The notes under the pieces: generated by a model
Seen by the model: the letters and a program-made list of their open reading frames with translations, nothing else
Databases searched by the model: none
Told to the model about the DNA's origin: nothing
Shown here: positions 46,425-56,330 of the stretch, piece after piece
Layout: each line of letters starts with the position of its first letter
Numbering within the stretch: position 1 is the stretch's first letter
Translations under genes and position numbers: made by a program
From: Amphibalanus amphitrite
Taxonomy: Eukaryota; Arthropoda; Thecostraca; Balanomorpha; Balanidae
DNA length: 64,000 bases
Reading direction: 5' to 3'
NCBI RefSeq assembly: GCF_019059575.1
Contig: NW_024881707.1
Coordinates: forward strand, 124,001-188,000

Positions 46425-48545
46425 ATGCTCCTTCTGGGAGTGTGTCTAACATTCATTCAGTCAAAATCACACATAGCACATGCCAGCTCTACGGAGACTG
46501 TTGCTGCTCCGGGGTTGGAAAGCGGGCTGCTTTTCACACCACAAGGACTTCTAATCTTAGCAACGGGAGAATGGAGTGTCATCACTCACCTCCGAAACGG
46601 GGTACAGCATCGACAGGCCAACCAAATTCAGCAATACATAACAAAAATCGACCAGGCAGTGGACGGATTTCCGGCGTTGAGCCTAGAGGAGCACAGTCCG
46701 CAAAGAAATGCTGGCACCAGACAGAGGGAAGCAAGAGGCGGAATGATCTTTCGGAAGCGGGAAGCACGGAGAAGGGAGGCAATCCGCTCCAGTCTCATCC
46801 AAACATGGAAACGCGAAAGGGAGTGGATGCAGAATGAACTGGACATCGCTCGAAACGAAATAATCAGCCTGGAGACTGAAATGAAGCTGACCCGAAAATC
46901 AAGAAGCGTGCTACCTTTCATGGGGGGTGCCCTTAAGTGGGCCTTTGGAACTGCTACAGAGAAGGACATACGGAAACTACACAAGCAAATAAAGGAGGTG
47001 AACGTGGAGGCGGGAAGACTGCACCATCTCGTTGAGCTGCAGACCACCATTTTAGGTTCGCTACGTGAGGGACAAAGGATGAACGAAGACAATATACACA
47101 ATCTAGCCAATGAAACGCAGAGGCTCTTTCGAACGGTGATAAGGACGCAAGCCCTGGCAAACTGGAGACAGCTCACGACGCACCAGTACATGCGCCAGGA
47201 GGCAGACATCTCCCGGCTCATAGCCGCCGCTACCCGTACGGTGGGAGCAGCCGTGCTAGCTCTGAAACAGGAGGTTCGGTGGCTAGCGGAAGCGTTCGCC
47301 CACGCCCAACGAGGAGAGGTTACCCCCACGATCTTGGCTCCAAAAACACTTAAGAATATTCTGGCCGAGTTGGAAAACAAGCTGCCGCAGGGCTGGGCCC
47401 ACGCCGTCCCAGAACCAAAATCACTACAAGATATCTACCAAACGCTGCAGGTCTTTGCCCTTGGTACAACCGCGGGATGGGAGCTGCACATACAAATCCC
47501 GCTGATGTATCGACCCTTTGGTCGGTTCGAGCTGTACAAAATCACAACCGTCCCCACCCACTTCTTGAACTCCTCTACAGCTTTGGTAACGGTCACGGAA
47601 AAGGACTACTTCGCTATCTCCAGCGACCACCGTCTGCACATCGATATCTCGGCGAAAAGTCTCCAAGAATGCTTTCAACAGCGAAGTGGGACATACTGCA
47701 AGCGCTTCACCCCCTTGGTGGATGAGCGACGGAGAGGATGTCTCTATGACGCTTTCCGGGGAAACCTGCGAGAGGCGGACGCCTCTTGTACACGAAGAGT
47801 GACAAGACCAACGCCGCAAGTCCTGACGGTCAAGGAAAACCAGTGGGTTTATGTGCTACCGGACATGGAAACTCTTGCACTAGAATGCCTAGGAAATCAG
47901 CCAACCAAAATTTTCAAGCTACAGGGTACTGGACTTTTCACGCTGCCTCCCGGTTGCACAGCCATTGGTGACCGGTTCGTCATCCCAGCGCATCTGGCAC
48001 GCAGTGACTCGGGGTATTACAATGTGACGATGGACGATCTGCAACATTTTACGATCAATGTGAACGCGGAGCTACTAATGGAGCGGATACCCGAAGCAGA
48101 AAGAATGCCCACAGTGGACCTCTTACAAATGGTTAAAGAGCTACCTGGAAATCAAGAACTGGACGCCAAATTGGGAGAGCTGAAAGGAAAACTGACGAAA
48201 TGGAGGAAAGGCAGAGATCTTCTGAGGTCAACAGAGTCTTGGGAGGAAACGCCTGAGTGGAGTGCGCATCTCACGCTGTCAACGGCTGGATTGTTAGGAG
48301 TGATAGCCATCCTCGGAGGACTGAGTTACGTATGGCGGAGAAAGGGGACCAGAACCTCTGTCGGAGATTGGAAGGGTGATGTGGAGAGCAGGATCGAACG
48401 GTTAACGGAGAAACTTGAGCAGATGAATGAAGCGAAGAAAAATGACCATGACAGGCTGCAAGAGCTGCGAACTACGGAGGAAGCGGTGCGCCGGGATATT
48501 GAAGAGATCAAAAGACAGGTTGAAGAATTGATGGTCACTATGTAA
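46425..48545 (+). CDS. env: F-type envelope glycoprotein of the retroelement
   Basis: The ORF is open from 46374, but the start is placed at 46425: a strong acceptor (TTTCCTTCCTTCGCAG, ending 46420) lies four bases before that ATG, and the following residues form a signal peptide (1-20). The 706-residue product has a furin-like RKSR at 157-160, followed by a hydrophobic fusion-peptide-like segment and helical heptads, the arrangement of errantivirus and baculovirus F proteins. Potential N-glycosylation sites (NET, NSS, NVT), cysteines clustered in the middle, a membrane segment at about 616-637 and a 69-residue cytoplasmic tail follow. The tail is predicted to be coiled coil, which is unusual. 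The frame has no breaks, consistent with a young copy. It would be translated from a spliced mRNA using the donor at 43114. Confidence 0.85.
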   Translation: MLLLGVCLTFIQSKSHIAHASSTETVAAPGLESGLLFTPQGLLILATGEWSVITHLRNGVQHRQANQIQQYITKIDQAVDGFPALSLEEHSPQRNAGTRQREARGGMIFRKREARRREAIRSSLIQTWKREREWMQNELDIARNEIISLETEMKLTRKSRSVLPFMGGALKWAFGTATEKDIRKLHKQIKEVNVEAGRLHHLVELQTTILGSLREGQRMNEDNIHNLANETQRLFRTVIRTQALANWRQLTTHQYMRQEADISRLIAAATRTVGAAVLALKQEVRWLAEAFAHAQRGEVTPTILAPKTLKNILAELENKLPQGWAHAVPEPKSLQDIYQTLQVFALGTTAGWELHIQIPLMYRPFGRFELYKITTVPTHFLNSSTALVTVTEKDYFAISSDHRLHIDISAKSLQECFQQRSGTYCKRFTPLVDERRRGCLYDAFRGNLREADASCTRRVTRPTPQVLTVKENQWVYVLPDMETLALECLGNQPTKIFKLQGTGLFTLPPGCTAIGDRFVIPAHLARSDSGYYNVTMDDLQHFTINVNAELLMERIPEAERMPTVDLLQMVKELPGNQELDAKLGELKGKLTKWRKGRDLLRSTESWEETPEWSAHLTLSTAGLLGVIAILGGLSYVWRRKGTRTSVGDWKGDVESRIERLTEKLEQMNEAKKNDHDRLQELRTTEEAVRRDIEEIKRQVEELMVTM

Positions 48546-50013
48546 AGGGAAGGAAATGTGAAGTAGATGAAGGAAGAAAAAGGAATTTAAATGTTATGGG
48601 CAGTCACGGGAAACCAAGTAAATCGTCTGTTCAAGAACCTTGTTGAGCAAGGAATTGTCTGACGGGGGTTGCGGGCCTTACCCCAAATGGTCCGGTTCCG
48701 TACTCTGGTCCGGAACTGTCAATTGCCACATTCCCCTTTACTCAGTCAAAATTTCCCTCGTGTTAACTACAACTACTGCAAGTATCCTTTCCCTCCGAAC
48801 CCGGACAAAGTCCTTTCCTGTGTCTATGGCCGTCTTCCTTGAAAGCATATATCCCACCTGGCTATAATCCGTCCCAAGTTAGGTAGAGGAGCAGAATGAG
48901 ATAGCAGTACGGATCCTTCACTTGGAAACTCCTACATGTCCTTAAAGCTATTCGTTCCTTCCCAGTCCCCCGGCGAAGGTCGTGTTATTTATCCTAGTCC
49001 TACCTTATGTAAAGTAATTGAAGCGGCTGTCCCCGACCCAACCCCAAGGCCGCAATGCTAACCCACACCCACCACTCATCCCACGTATCTGCACGAGCCA
49101 GCCGCTGCGCTGAACGACTTCTGCTGCATGGCCCGACCCAGTGGCCGTCGGTTCCTGCTGGAGGCTGGCTGCCTCGCCTACATCGTCGGAGCTGACCTCT
49201 GCCGAGCCCGCTGCTGGCCCGTCGCCCTCTGCAGCGCAGTCACACGAGGTAACCGTTAGCTACGGCACGACCGTTCGAGCTGGTGAACGCCTTGCTTCAC
49301 TGCTTCGTCATGCTTCCGACTGTTCTGAGCTGGGTTTCGTGCTGGTAGACAACCCTGCTTCGCTGTTGCTGCTTCTGCTGTTCGAGTTGGTGGACGACCC
49401 TGCTGCGCCGCTACTACATTTACGACATCGTCCCGAGCTGGTGGACGACCCTGCTACGTTTCTGCTTCTTCTGCTAGATCCGGATGGTCGCGCTAACGCC
49501 TCCTTCGCTTTCATTAACGGCTACAACGGCGTAGTCTCTTGGCGGTCGTCACGGGCTGACGCACGACACCGGTTCTTCGCTTTAACAGTATCGGTCTCAA
49601 ATCGTGTGGAGCTGATGAACGACCTCACTTGGCCTACTTCGACGGCATCCACTTCTGTGACGCCATAGGCCAAAGGTTGATGGTCAAACCCAGCTACAAC
49701 TTCAATATCAACAGCACCGACGCCTGCAACCGGTCTTCAGTCGAACCATCTCTCGATCGACTCGGGAACCGAGCCGACACCGATGAGCGCAGATGTCTGG
49801 AAGACGCAGGCGAGTGTATGTTTGCGATGCTGAAGTAAGGAAAATTTTCAACTTGCTTTAAACACTGTTGAACTGTCGTAATGTTGTAACTGTGATAGAA
49901 CTGTTGACAGCCTGGACGGGTTTTGGAAGTTGCTTTAAAAGGGGTTGATTCAGGGGAAGGTTTCTTTGATTGCAAGCTGCGAGGACGCAGCTTAGTCAGG
50001 AAGAGTTTGAAGA
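48546..50013 (+). other. 3' interior of the retroelement, no confident gene
   Basis: One frame (49141-49668, 175 codons) contains imperfect repeats of GAGCTGGTGGACGACCCTGC at 49270-49460 and no known domain. Purine-rich bases AGGAAGAG near 50000 are the only candidate for a polypurine tract before the 3' LTR, and are weak. Confidence 0.5.
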
Positions 50014-53000
50014 TGTAGCAAGGCTACATCTTGGGACGTCTTAACATTCTTCAGATCGGGACCCAGCCGCCCGCCATACTCCCCTCCCCATACTCAGCAG
50101 CAGCAGTCATCATACCGTGGCACACTGGTCACAAGCCTTCCATCCCAACACCTCATCCCCACCAGTGTCAGCGCCGGCGGGACAGAGAGCCGGTTGGCCG
50201 CCGCCGCCGTAGCGTCAGCAAATTCTCGTCTAGAACGGACTACCGTCCTCAGTAACCCCGCAGGATGAGCGACAGAGGCACCTCACAGCCCCGAATGAGC
50301 TGCTGTGGCGTAATGACCACAGTCCGCTGTCATCGCCACATGCCTGCCCTCACTGCGACTCATCCACAACTGAGTCAGCAACGGCCGGCCGCCGTCGCCG
50401 CAGATTCAGCAGCTTTATCCGAGCCGAGTGACTGTCTCCAACGACCCAGGGGCGGAGCCGCGAGGGTACGTCATCAACCCCTCCCCGAAGAGCCCCAAAT
50501 GGTCACCAGGGGACAGCACAGGATCGAGGTCGCAAAATCCATCAGCAATGAAGAGGACGTTGAAAACACGCAAGTAAAAGGTTACATCAAACACTGGACG
50601 TCAAACCGTAGCTAATATACAAGAGAACTTCAAGAAACCAGTAAAATTTCAAGACGTAAATTGCATCCCAGACGGTACCCTGGGAGCGGACCAATCAGAG
50701 AAGAGTTGGTAATGACGCATCAGAGCGGCAGAGGAACGCTCGCCGCCGGAGGCGGACAGACAGATCCCTGGGGGACTCCGGCCGAGTGACACACGCCCGA
50801 TCCCACCATGTAAGTTCCCTGAGATTATCCTGGCGGCTGGGTGGGGTAAATTAAACGGGGTTTAAGAAATTTATATTATGAATTAACAACGTAACGAATA
50901 CAGTTAAATTTCAATACCGTACAGGCTGGACGCGGGTTACCAAAGCTTATTTAGGAATATTGTGTGTAGATTTTACCTGATTGATTATTATTCGGACAAT
51001 GCGTTGTAACTCGGAAAACGATTTACTCCATGACAGAAGCTGCGGAAAAGGTAGAACTTTTCGTAGCGATCAGGACCTTAGTGGGTTGGCGAGAAAACTG
51101 GCACATACAGCGTGGGTAATATTTTGTTTCCAAATATTGAACCTGGCTTGGTTCCGGAATGTGTAATAAGATAAGATCTGTCTAGCTTTGTTGGCTAGGA
51201 AGATTTATGCTGTCAATAGTTAGTTTATCAGTTTCTGCCATAACCCAAACCGCGGGTCACAGTGCAGAGAAACCTCGAATGAATGTTAGGTAACAATTAT
51301 CAAACCAGAGTAAGATATCAGTGTAAAGGAAAATGCTCACTATTGACTTATCGTCGTTGGCGGAGAAACGTACCATTTCTTTACTGTTATATTGTTAACG
51401 TTTGCTCGCTTTGCTTTGCTTCACAAATATATCAATCTGTTATTTTCATAAAGAGTCTTGAGGGAAATTTCGGGAAAGGGTAGGAAGTTATCAGTACGAA
51501 ATGAAGGGACGGAAAGAGAGGGAGAACACGAGGGTAAATCGGGACGATCGGGACAGGGGAGAATTATGGGCGACAGCAGAGAAAGACGGTAGCTGCGAAC
51601 ACTGACTCATCCGCGCACTGGTCGGAGGCTGAGGAGCTGGCCCGGAGAAGTTCCAGAAAGGTGAGTGATTTTCTTTCATTGTAATGTTGCGGTGATCCAA
51701 AATCAGTAGAATGTTTTCTGTAAATTCTCCGAAGGTTGTGTAAGTAAGTACATAGATATCAGGATAGGATTCGGGAAGTAGGATTAAAGATATTAGGATG
51801 TATATCCGTTCGGTTGTTTATGGGATCAACGACTAAAATATGCCCTGCATTCCTTTCATACGCCCATCCTAGGCCCCGACGAGTTACTGGTGATCAGTTC
51901 TCGTCGTAACCCGTCCAAACACTCATCCTAAGCCCCGACGAGTTACTGGTGATCAGTTCTCGTCGTAACCCGTCCATTCGCTCATCCTAAGCCCCGACGA
52001 GTTACTGGTGATCAGTTCTCGTCGTAACCCGTCCAAACACTCATCCTAAGCCCCGACGAGTTACTGGTGATCAGTTCTCGTCGTAACCCGTCCATTCGCT
52101 CATCCTAAGCCCCGACGAGTTACTGGTGATCAGTTCTTGTCGTAACCCGTCCAAACACTCATCCTAAGCCCCGACGAGTTACTGGTGATCAGTTCTCGTC
52201 GTAACCCGTCCATTCGCTCATCCTAAGCCCCGACGAGTTACTGGTGATCAGTTCTCGTCGTAACCCGTCCAAACACTCATCCTAAGCCCCGACGAGTTAC
52301 TGGTGATCAGTTCTCGTCGTAACCCGTCCATTCGCTCATCCTAAGCCCCGACGAGTTACTGGTGATCAGTTCTCGTCGTAACCCGTCCATTCGCTCATCC
52401 TAAGCCCCGACGAGTTACTGGTGATCAGTTCTTGTCGTAACCCGTCCAAACACTCATCCTAAGCCCCGACGAGTTACTGGTGATCAGTTCTCGTCGTAAC
52501 CCGTCCAAACACTCATCCTAGGCCCCGACGAGTTACTGGTGATCAGTTCTTGTCGTAACCCGTCCATTCGCTCATCCTAAGCCCCGACGAGTTACTGGTG
52601 ATCAGTTCTTGTCGTAACCCGTCCAAACGCTCATCCTAAAGCCCCGTCGAGTTACTGGTGATCAGTTCTCGCCGTACCCTGTCCGAAGGAGAGCTCCAAT
52701 CTAGACCCCCGGTACTAAATATATTGTCCATCAGTCTCCCACGAATAGTCGTTGTTTCCGTTGAGTAAGGAAAGTATGGGTTCAGTAAGATCAAGATAGG
52801 AATGATAATGCGCAGCTTAACTTGTGAGTGCTAGCCGTGACAGAGCCGTATTTTGTGAGCTAAGAACGTTAGTTGTTTAGGGTGAGATAAGAGGATATGA
52901 TTTTACAAAGGAATTTACGAGAAACGGGTTAAGAGACGCCAGGTGTTAATTTGAGCAGGGTCAAGGTAGGATGTTAGACTTGTCAGGAAATGATAATTCA

Positions 53001-54332
53001 GTTAAACCGTTGCTTTATGCTATTACGATCATACAGTGGACGCAAGGAAAGGGATACGAGTGCGAAGTAGGAATAGGGCAGGTAGTCCGAGGCGAGTTGT
53101 TATTGACGCGATGGGTAGGAATTCCTCGGGAAATATAAGGAGTCGAGAGTAGGTTGAGATGGGAAGTTCCATGTTTTATGTTATCGTATGGGCAATTGTT
53201 TTTTTTTGAGGTTAGACGGCTTGTGTGCCCGGCTTCTATGTCGATATTTCTACCAACATGGCTTTTGTACAGTTGAGTGCGTACAGCGAGAGGTCTGTAT
53301 TGTCAGGGCGGTGTCAACAATGTCTGCACGTCTTATTTCGACCGAGAGTAGGGGCCGTAGCGTAGTGTCGTGAGGTAGTGACGTCGGTAGGTTTGTCAGT
53401 AGGTGGAAAGGTGGATTGAGTTGGAGTTGCAGGGTAAGCAAACGAAGTATTGAGAGGTATGTAGGTAGTTCCGATAATTTTGGTAGTCAAGGTAGTTGAG
53501 CCCCTGTAAAAGTTAGTGAGGCCGGTAAGTCGTAGCCAGCGGGGTACGCAGCGTTAAGTCCTCGGAGTCGACGGGCTCCCCCGTAAAAGTTAGGCCGAGA
53601 TGTGGTGACGTCGAGTGACGTGGTACAGGGTATGTTGTTGTGTTAGTGGTAACTCGGCAGGCCGACGGGCCCTAAATTGAGGAAGGCCCGGGATGGGACA
53701 GCATGGTAGCCTCCGGTGAGTTTTTATTTAGCTTCTTTGTTAGATGTCGGATAGCAGACAGAAGACGACACTTAAGACCCTGTTAGCGTGTATGGATGCA
53801 TTTCGATGGACATTTATCCCGCCTGGGGGTCAATCTTTCACTTGGTCACCGGCACTACTGGAGGGTATTTTGGGGGCGTCACAGCTAAAGTACGGGGAGA
53901 ATGCAAGTATTGGTATCAGGAGTGAAAGGGTGAGAGATGATGGATGAATCCTAGGATAAGGTCCAGTGGGAGTTGTGACGAACTCAGCCGGTACGATTAT
54001 ATGAAATGACACTTGAGGGCATCAGGAATTTAAGCATTAAAATATCATTCAACCTCGCAAAGCCGATTCAATGTACCAGAATGACCAGCCTCAAATAACA
54101 TAAAGCATCGACTATCACCCGATGCAATATTGTCTGCAAGGGAGGACTTTCACCACTTTCTATCTTTTCACTTCTTTGTTCTTCCTCTATTATATCTTCT
54201 CATTTCCCTCTTTGACCGTCTATCGAAGGAGTACGGACGAAAGGTGGCGGTTTTCTTCATTTCTAACTATAATTTCTTACTTCAACTTCATTTTCCACTT
54301 TTCCCACTTTTCTATCAGCCTCCCGCGCTACA
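50014..54332 (+). repeat. 3' LTR (4,319 bp)
   Basis: A copy of 38680-42998 shifted by exactly 11,334 bases. Both LTRs have the same length, the same minisatellite copy number and identical translated frames. It ends GCGCTACA, followed by the GTAG duplication. Confidence 0.93.
51873..52684 (+). repeat. 59-bp palindromic minisatellite in the 3' LTR
   Basis: The same array as at 40539-41350, with the same order of linker variants. Confidence 0.95.
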
Positions 54333-54904
54333 GTAGCGTTAGTATAGATCAACTAATAATCAGATTTTAATTGAATGATTGGTTTCTTATCCGACGGCTT
54401 AGAACAAAATGAACCAGGAACGCTTTTTATAACCTACATTACTTTTATGCAATGCCGCATTAAAGGAAGACTGCCACCTTCAAAAAGTTTTCTCAGATCG
54501 GCCTATGATCTATTCCCTGGACAAAACAAAATTTTAGAATTCACCTGACAAAGTATCATCACGTGAATCGCGAAAAAATTGTCGATTATCATAGAATTAT
54601 CAATCGGTTAATGTCTAGCGACAATGTTTATGTAGCGGGGTTTCGCGTCGCTGCGGGGCTAACCGGGCAGTGTCTTTCGATACTGAGAAAGCTCCGTCGG
54701 TGCGCTCCTACAAGCCCTTCTCTGTATCCAGCCCCTCGCGAACCCGTTCCGACTCTGATTCTATCCTTCCGGGGCGATCAATCATCGGAAACACATAGGC
54801 CAGGGTCAAGGAGTGGGAGTAGACTGGAGAGATAATAATAACCCATTATCCTTGATCACACTGAAATACAAACCCAACTCTACTTAACAAAAGGGGCCCA
54901 CTCT

Positions 54905-55263
54905 TGTACAGTTTTTCCTCCTTGTGTGGCTGTGTTTAGTAGATATTGGTGCCACTGTTCCTTCCCCGCGGTGTCGTATCGTTCTTTGAGTGTTCTTTTT
55001 AGTTCTTCCCAGTTTGATATTTTACCTTCTTCTCTCAGTTGTTCAGCGAATTCTCCTGCTTCTCCCCTCAGTCTAAACAGTGCTGCTTTAAAGGTTTGCT
55101 CCTGGTTCCAACCGGCGAATTCCGCTGCTCTTTCAATCATGATTTGAATCCATTCGCTCAAGTCTTGTTGTCCGTCAAAATTGTCCACTGATCCGATTAC
55201 TCGGTAGCGCTCCATTTCCTGGAAAAAAGATGTCCGAGTTACAACCTTTAACTTCACTTTCAT
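54905..55263 (-). pseudogene. gag: Truncated gag (capsid N-terminal part)
   Basis: The frame from the ATG at 55263 (or the one 16 codons later) encodes a retrotransposon Gag-type capsid segment: an IGSVDNFDG opening, WIQIMIERAAEFAGW, KAALFRLRGEAGEFAEQL and WEELKRTLKERYD. It is cut at about codon 119, where the inverted LTR copy begins. No protease or reverse transcriptase remains. Confidence 0.8.
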
Positions 55264-55345
55264 ATTTCTTCTGTCGTTACTCTGCTTCTATGGGTTCGGC
55301 AATGCACGTTCCTCCACCGACTTCATGTTTCCTTTGATTGATCCT

Positions 55346-55365
55346 GCCCGACGTTGGGAGCGCCA
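55346..55365 (-). other. Primer binding site of the remnant
   Basis: TGGCGCTCCCAACGTCGGGC on the minus strand, four bases after the LTR end. It is similar to the tRNA-Lys-type site of the larger element but with an extra TC and a G-to-C change. Confidence 0.65.
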
Positions 55366-56330
55366 AATCTGTAGCGGGGTTTCGCGTCGCTGCGGGGCTA
55401 ACCGGGCAGCATCTCTGATCATTTTATAAGGTATGGCTGGGAGTATGACAGAAATGAGAGGGGACGGGCAAATGAACGTATGATTGGCATGTATATCCGG
55501 TGGGAGATAACCCTCAGCTAGGACGGGTGCTGTTGTTTGAGAGTGGGCCCCTTTTGTTAAGTAGAGTTGGGTTTGTATTTCAGTGTGATCAAGGATAATG
55601 GGTTATTATTATCTCTCCAGTCTACTCCCACTCCTTGACCCTGGCCTATGTGTTTCCGATGATTGATCGCCCCGGAAGGATAGAGTCAGAGTCGGAACGG
55701 GTTCGCGAGGGGCTGGATACAGAGAAGGGCTTGTAGGAGCGCACCGACGGAGCTTTCTCAGTATCGAAAGACACTGCCCGGTTAGCCCCGCAGCGACGCG
55801 AAACCCCGCTACATTTACACATCACTAGACTTCAAGGTCATAAGATTATTACATTTTATTTGAAAAAGGAAGGTATTTTATGATTTACTAATATATGATT
55901 TCATAAGAAATTGGCCATGTTTAATTTATTTTGCATTTCAGTTCGTAAAACATTTAAAAATCATGGCTCATTTGGAATGGGTCTGGCCCATGTTAAACCC
56001 CATTTCCCACACTTTTTTGGAAAAAATGAACTACTGAATATATAAGTTTAACTTTTATTTTGACACTCCAAAATTCTTCTCTGATCTCGAAACAATCAAA
56101 GTTTTGACATATATTTACCAAAAGATAAGAAAATTCATGTTTCAAAGTTATCGATAAACAGTAGAGATGTCGGTTTTCTTGGACTAAAAAAATGGCATCA
56201 AACTGAACTTTGGTCTCCGATTTCTCGCAAACGGGTTCGAATTTCGGAAAACCGACTTCAGTCTGGGACATAGGTGGCTCAGCTCTAGTGAAAACCGTTT
56301 TGTGAAAAAATGGTGGCAGTCTACCTTTAA

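Larger units (their letters stand above)
38680..54332 (+). mobile_element. 15.65-kb LTR retroelement with 4.3-kb LTRs, SGNH-like and envelope ORFs, no gag-pol
   Basis: Two direct repeats of 4,319 bp (38680-42998 and 50014-54332) start TGTAGC and end GCTACA. They are flanked by a perfect 4-bp duplication GTAG (38676-38679 and 54333-54336). A tRNA-Lys-type primer binding site follows the left repeat. The 7-kb interior has an SGNH-like ORF (45417-46184) and an envelope ORF (46425-48545). There is no capsid, protease, reverse transcriptase or integrase frame, so it must use enzymes from a relative. The repeats appear identical wherever compared, including every translated frame, which indicates a recent insertion. 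The 4-bp duplication, TG...CA ends and F-type envelope fit a gypsy/errantivirus-like lineage. Confidence 0.93.
54631..55813 (-). mobile_element. LTR retroelement remnant with inverted LTR ends
   Basis: Read on the minus strand it has a full 444-bp LTR (55813-55370, TGTAGC...GCTACA), a primer binding site and leader, and the first part of gag. It ends in a perfect 274-bp inverted copy of the LTR start (54904-54631). Both outer ends are TGTAGC/GCTACA and the unit is flanked by a 4-bp duplication TTTA. A normal copy would end in a second LTR in the same orientation. The termini, primer site and duplication length match the neighbouring 15.65-kb element, so the two belong to related lineages. Confidence 0.85.
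54464..56326. mobile_element. TTAA-site MITE carrying a retroelement remnant
   Basis: The termini AGGAAGACTGCCACC and the reverse of AGGTAGACTGCCACC are flanked by TTAA (54460-54463 and 56327-56330). Without the 1,183-bp retroelement insert and its 4-bp duplication, the MITE is about 675 bp. The ends differ from those of the MITEs at 17-28 kb. Confidence 0.75.

Noticed and set aside
49141..49668. Third protein-coding gene in the retroelement
   Set aside because: The frame is built partly on short imperfect DNA repeats. It has a skewed Leu/Ser/Ala composition and no recognisable domain or good start context.
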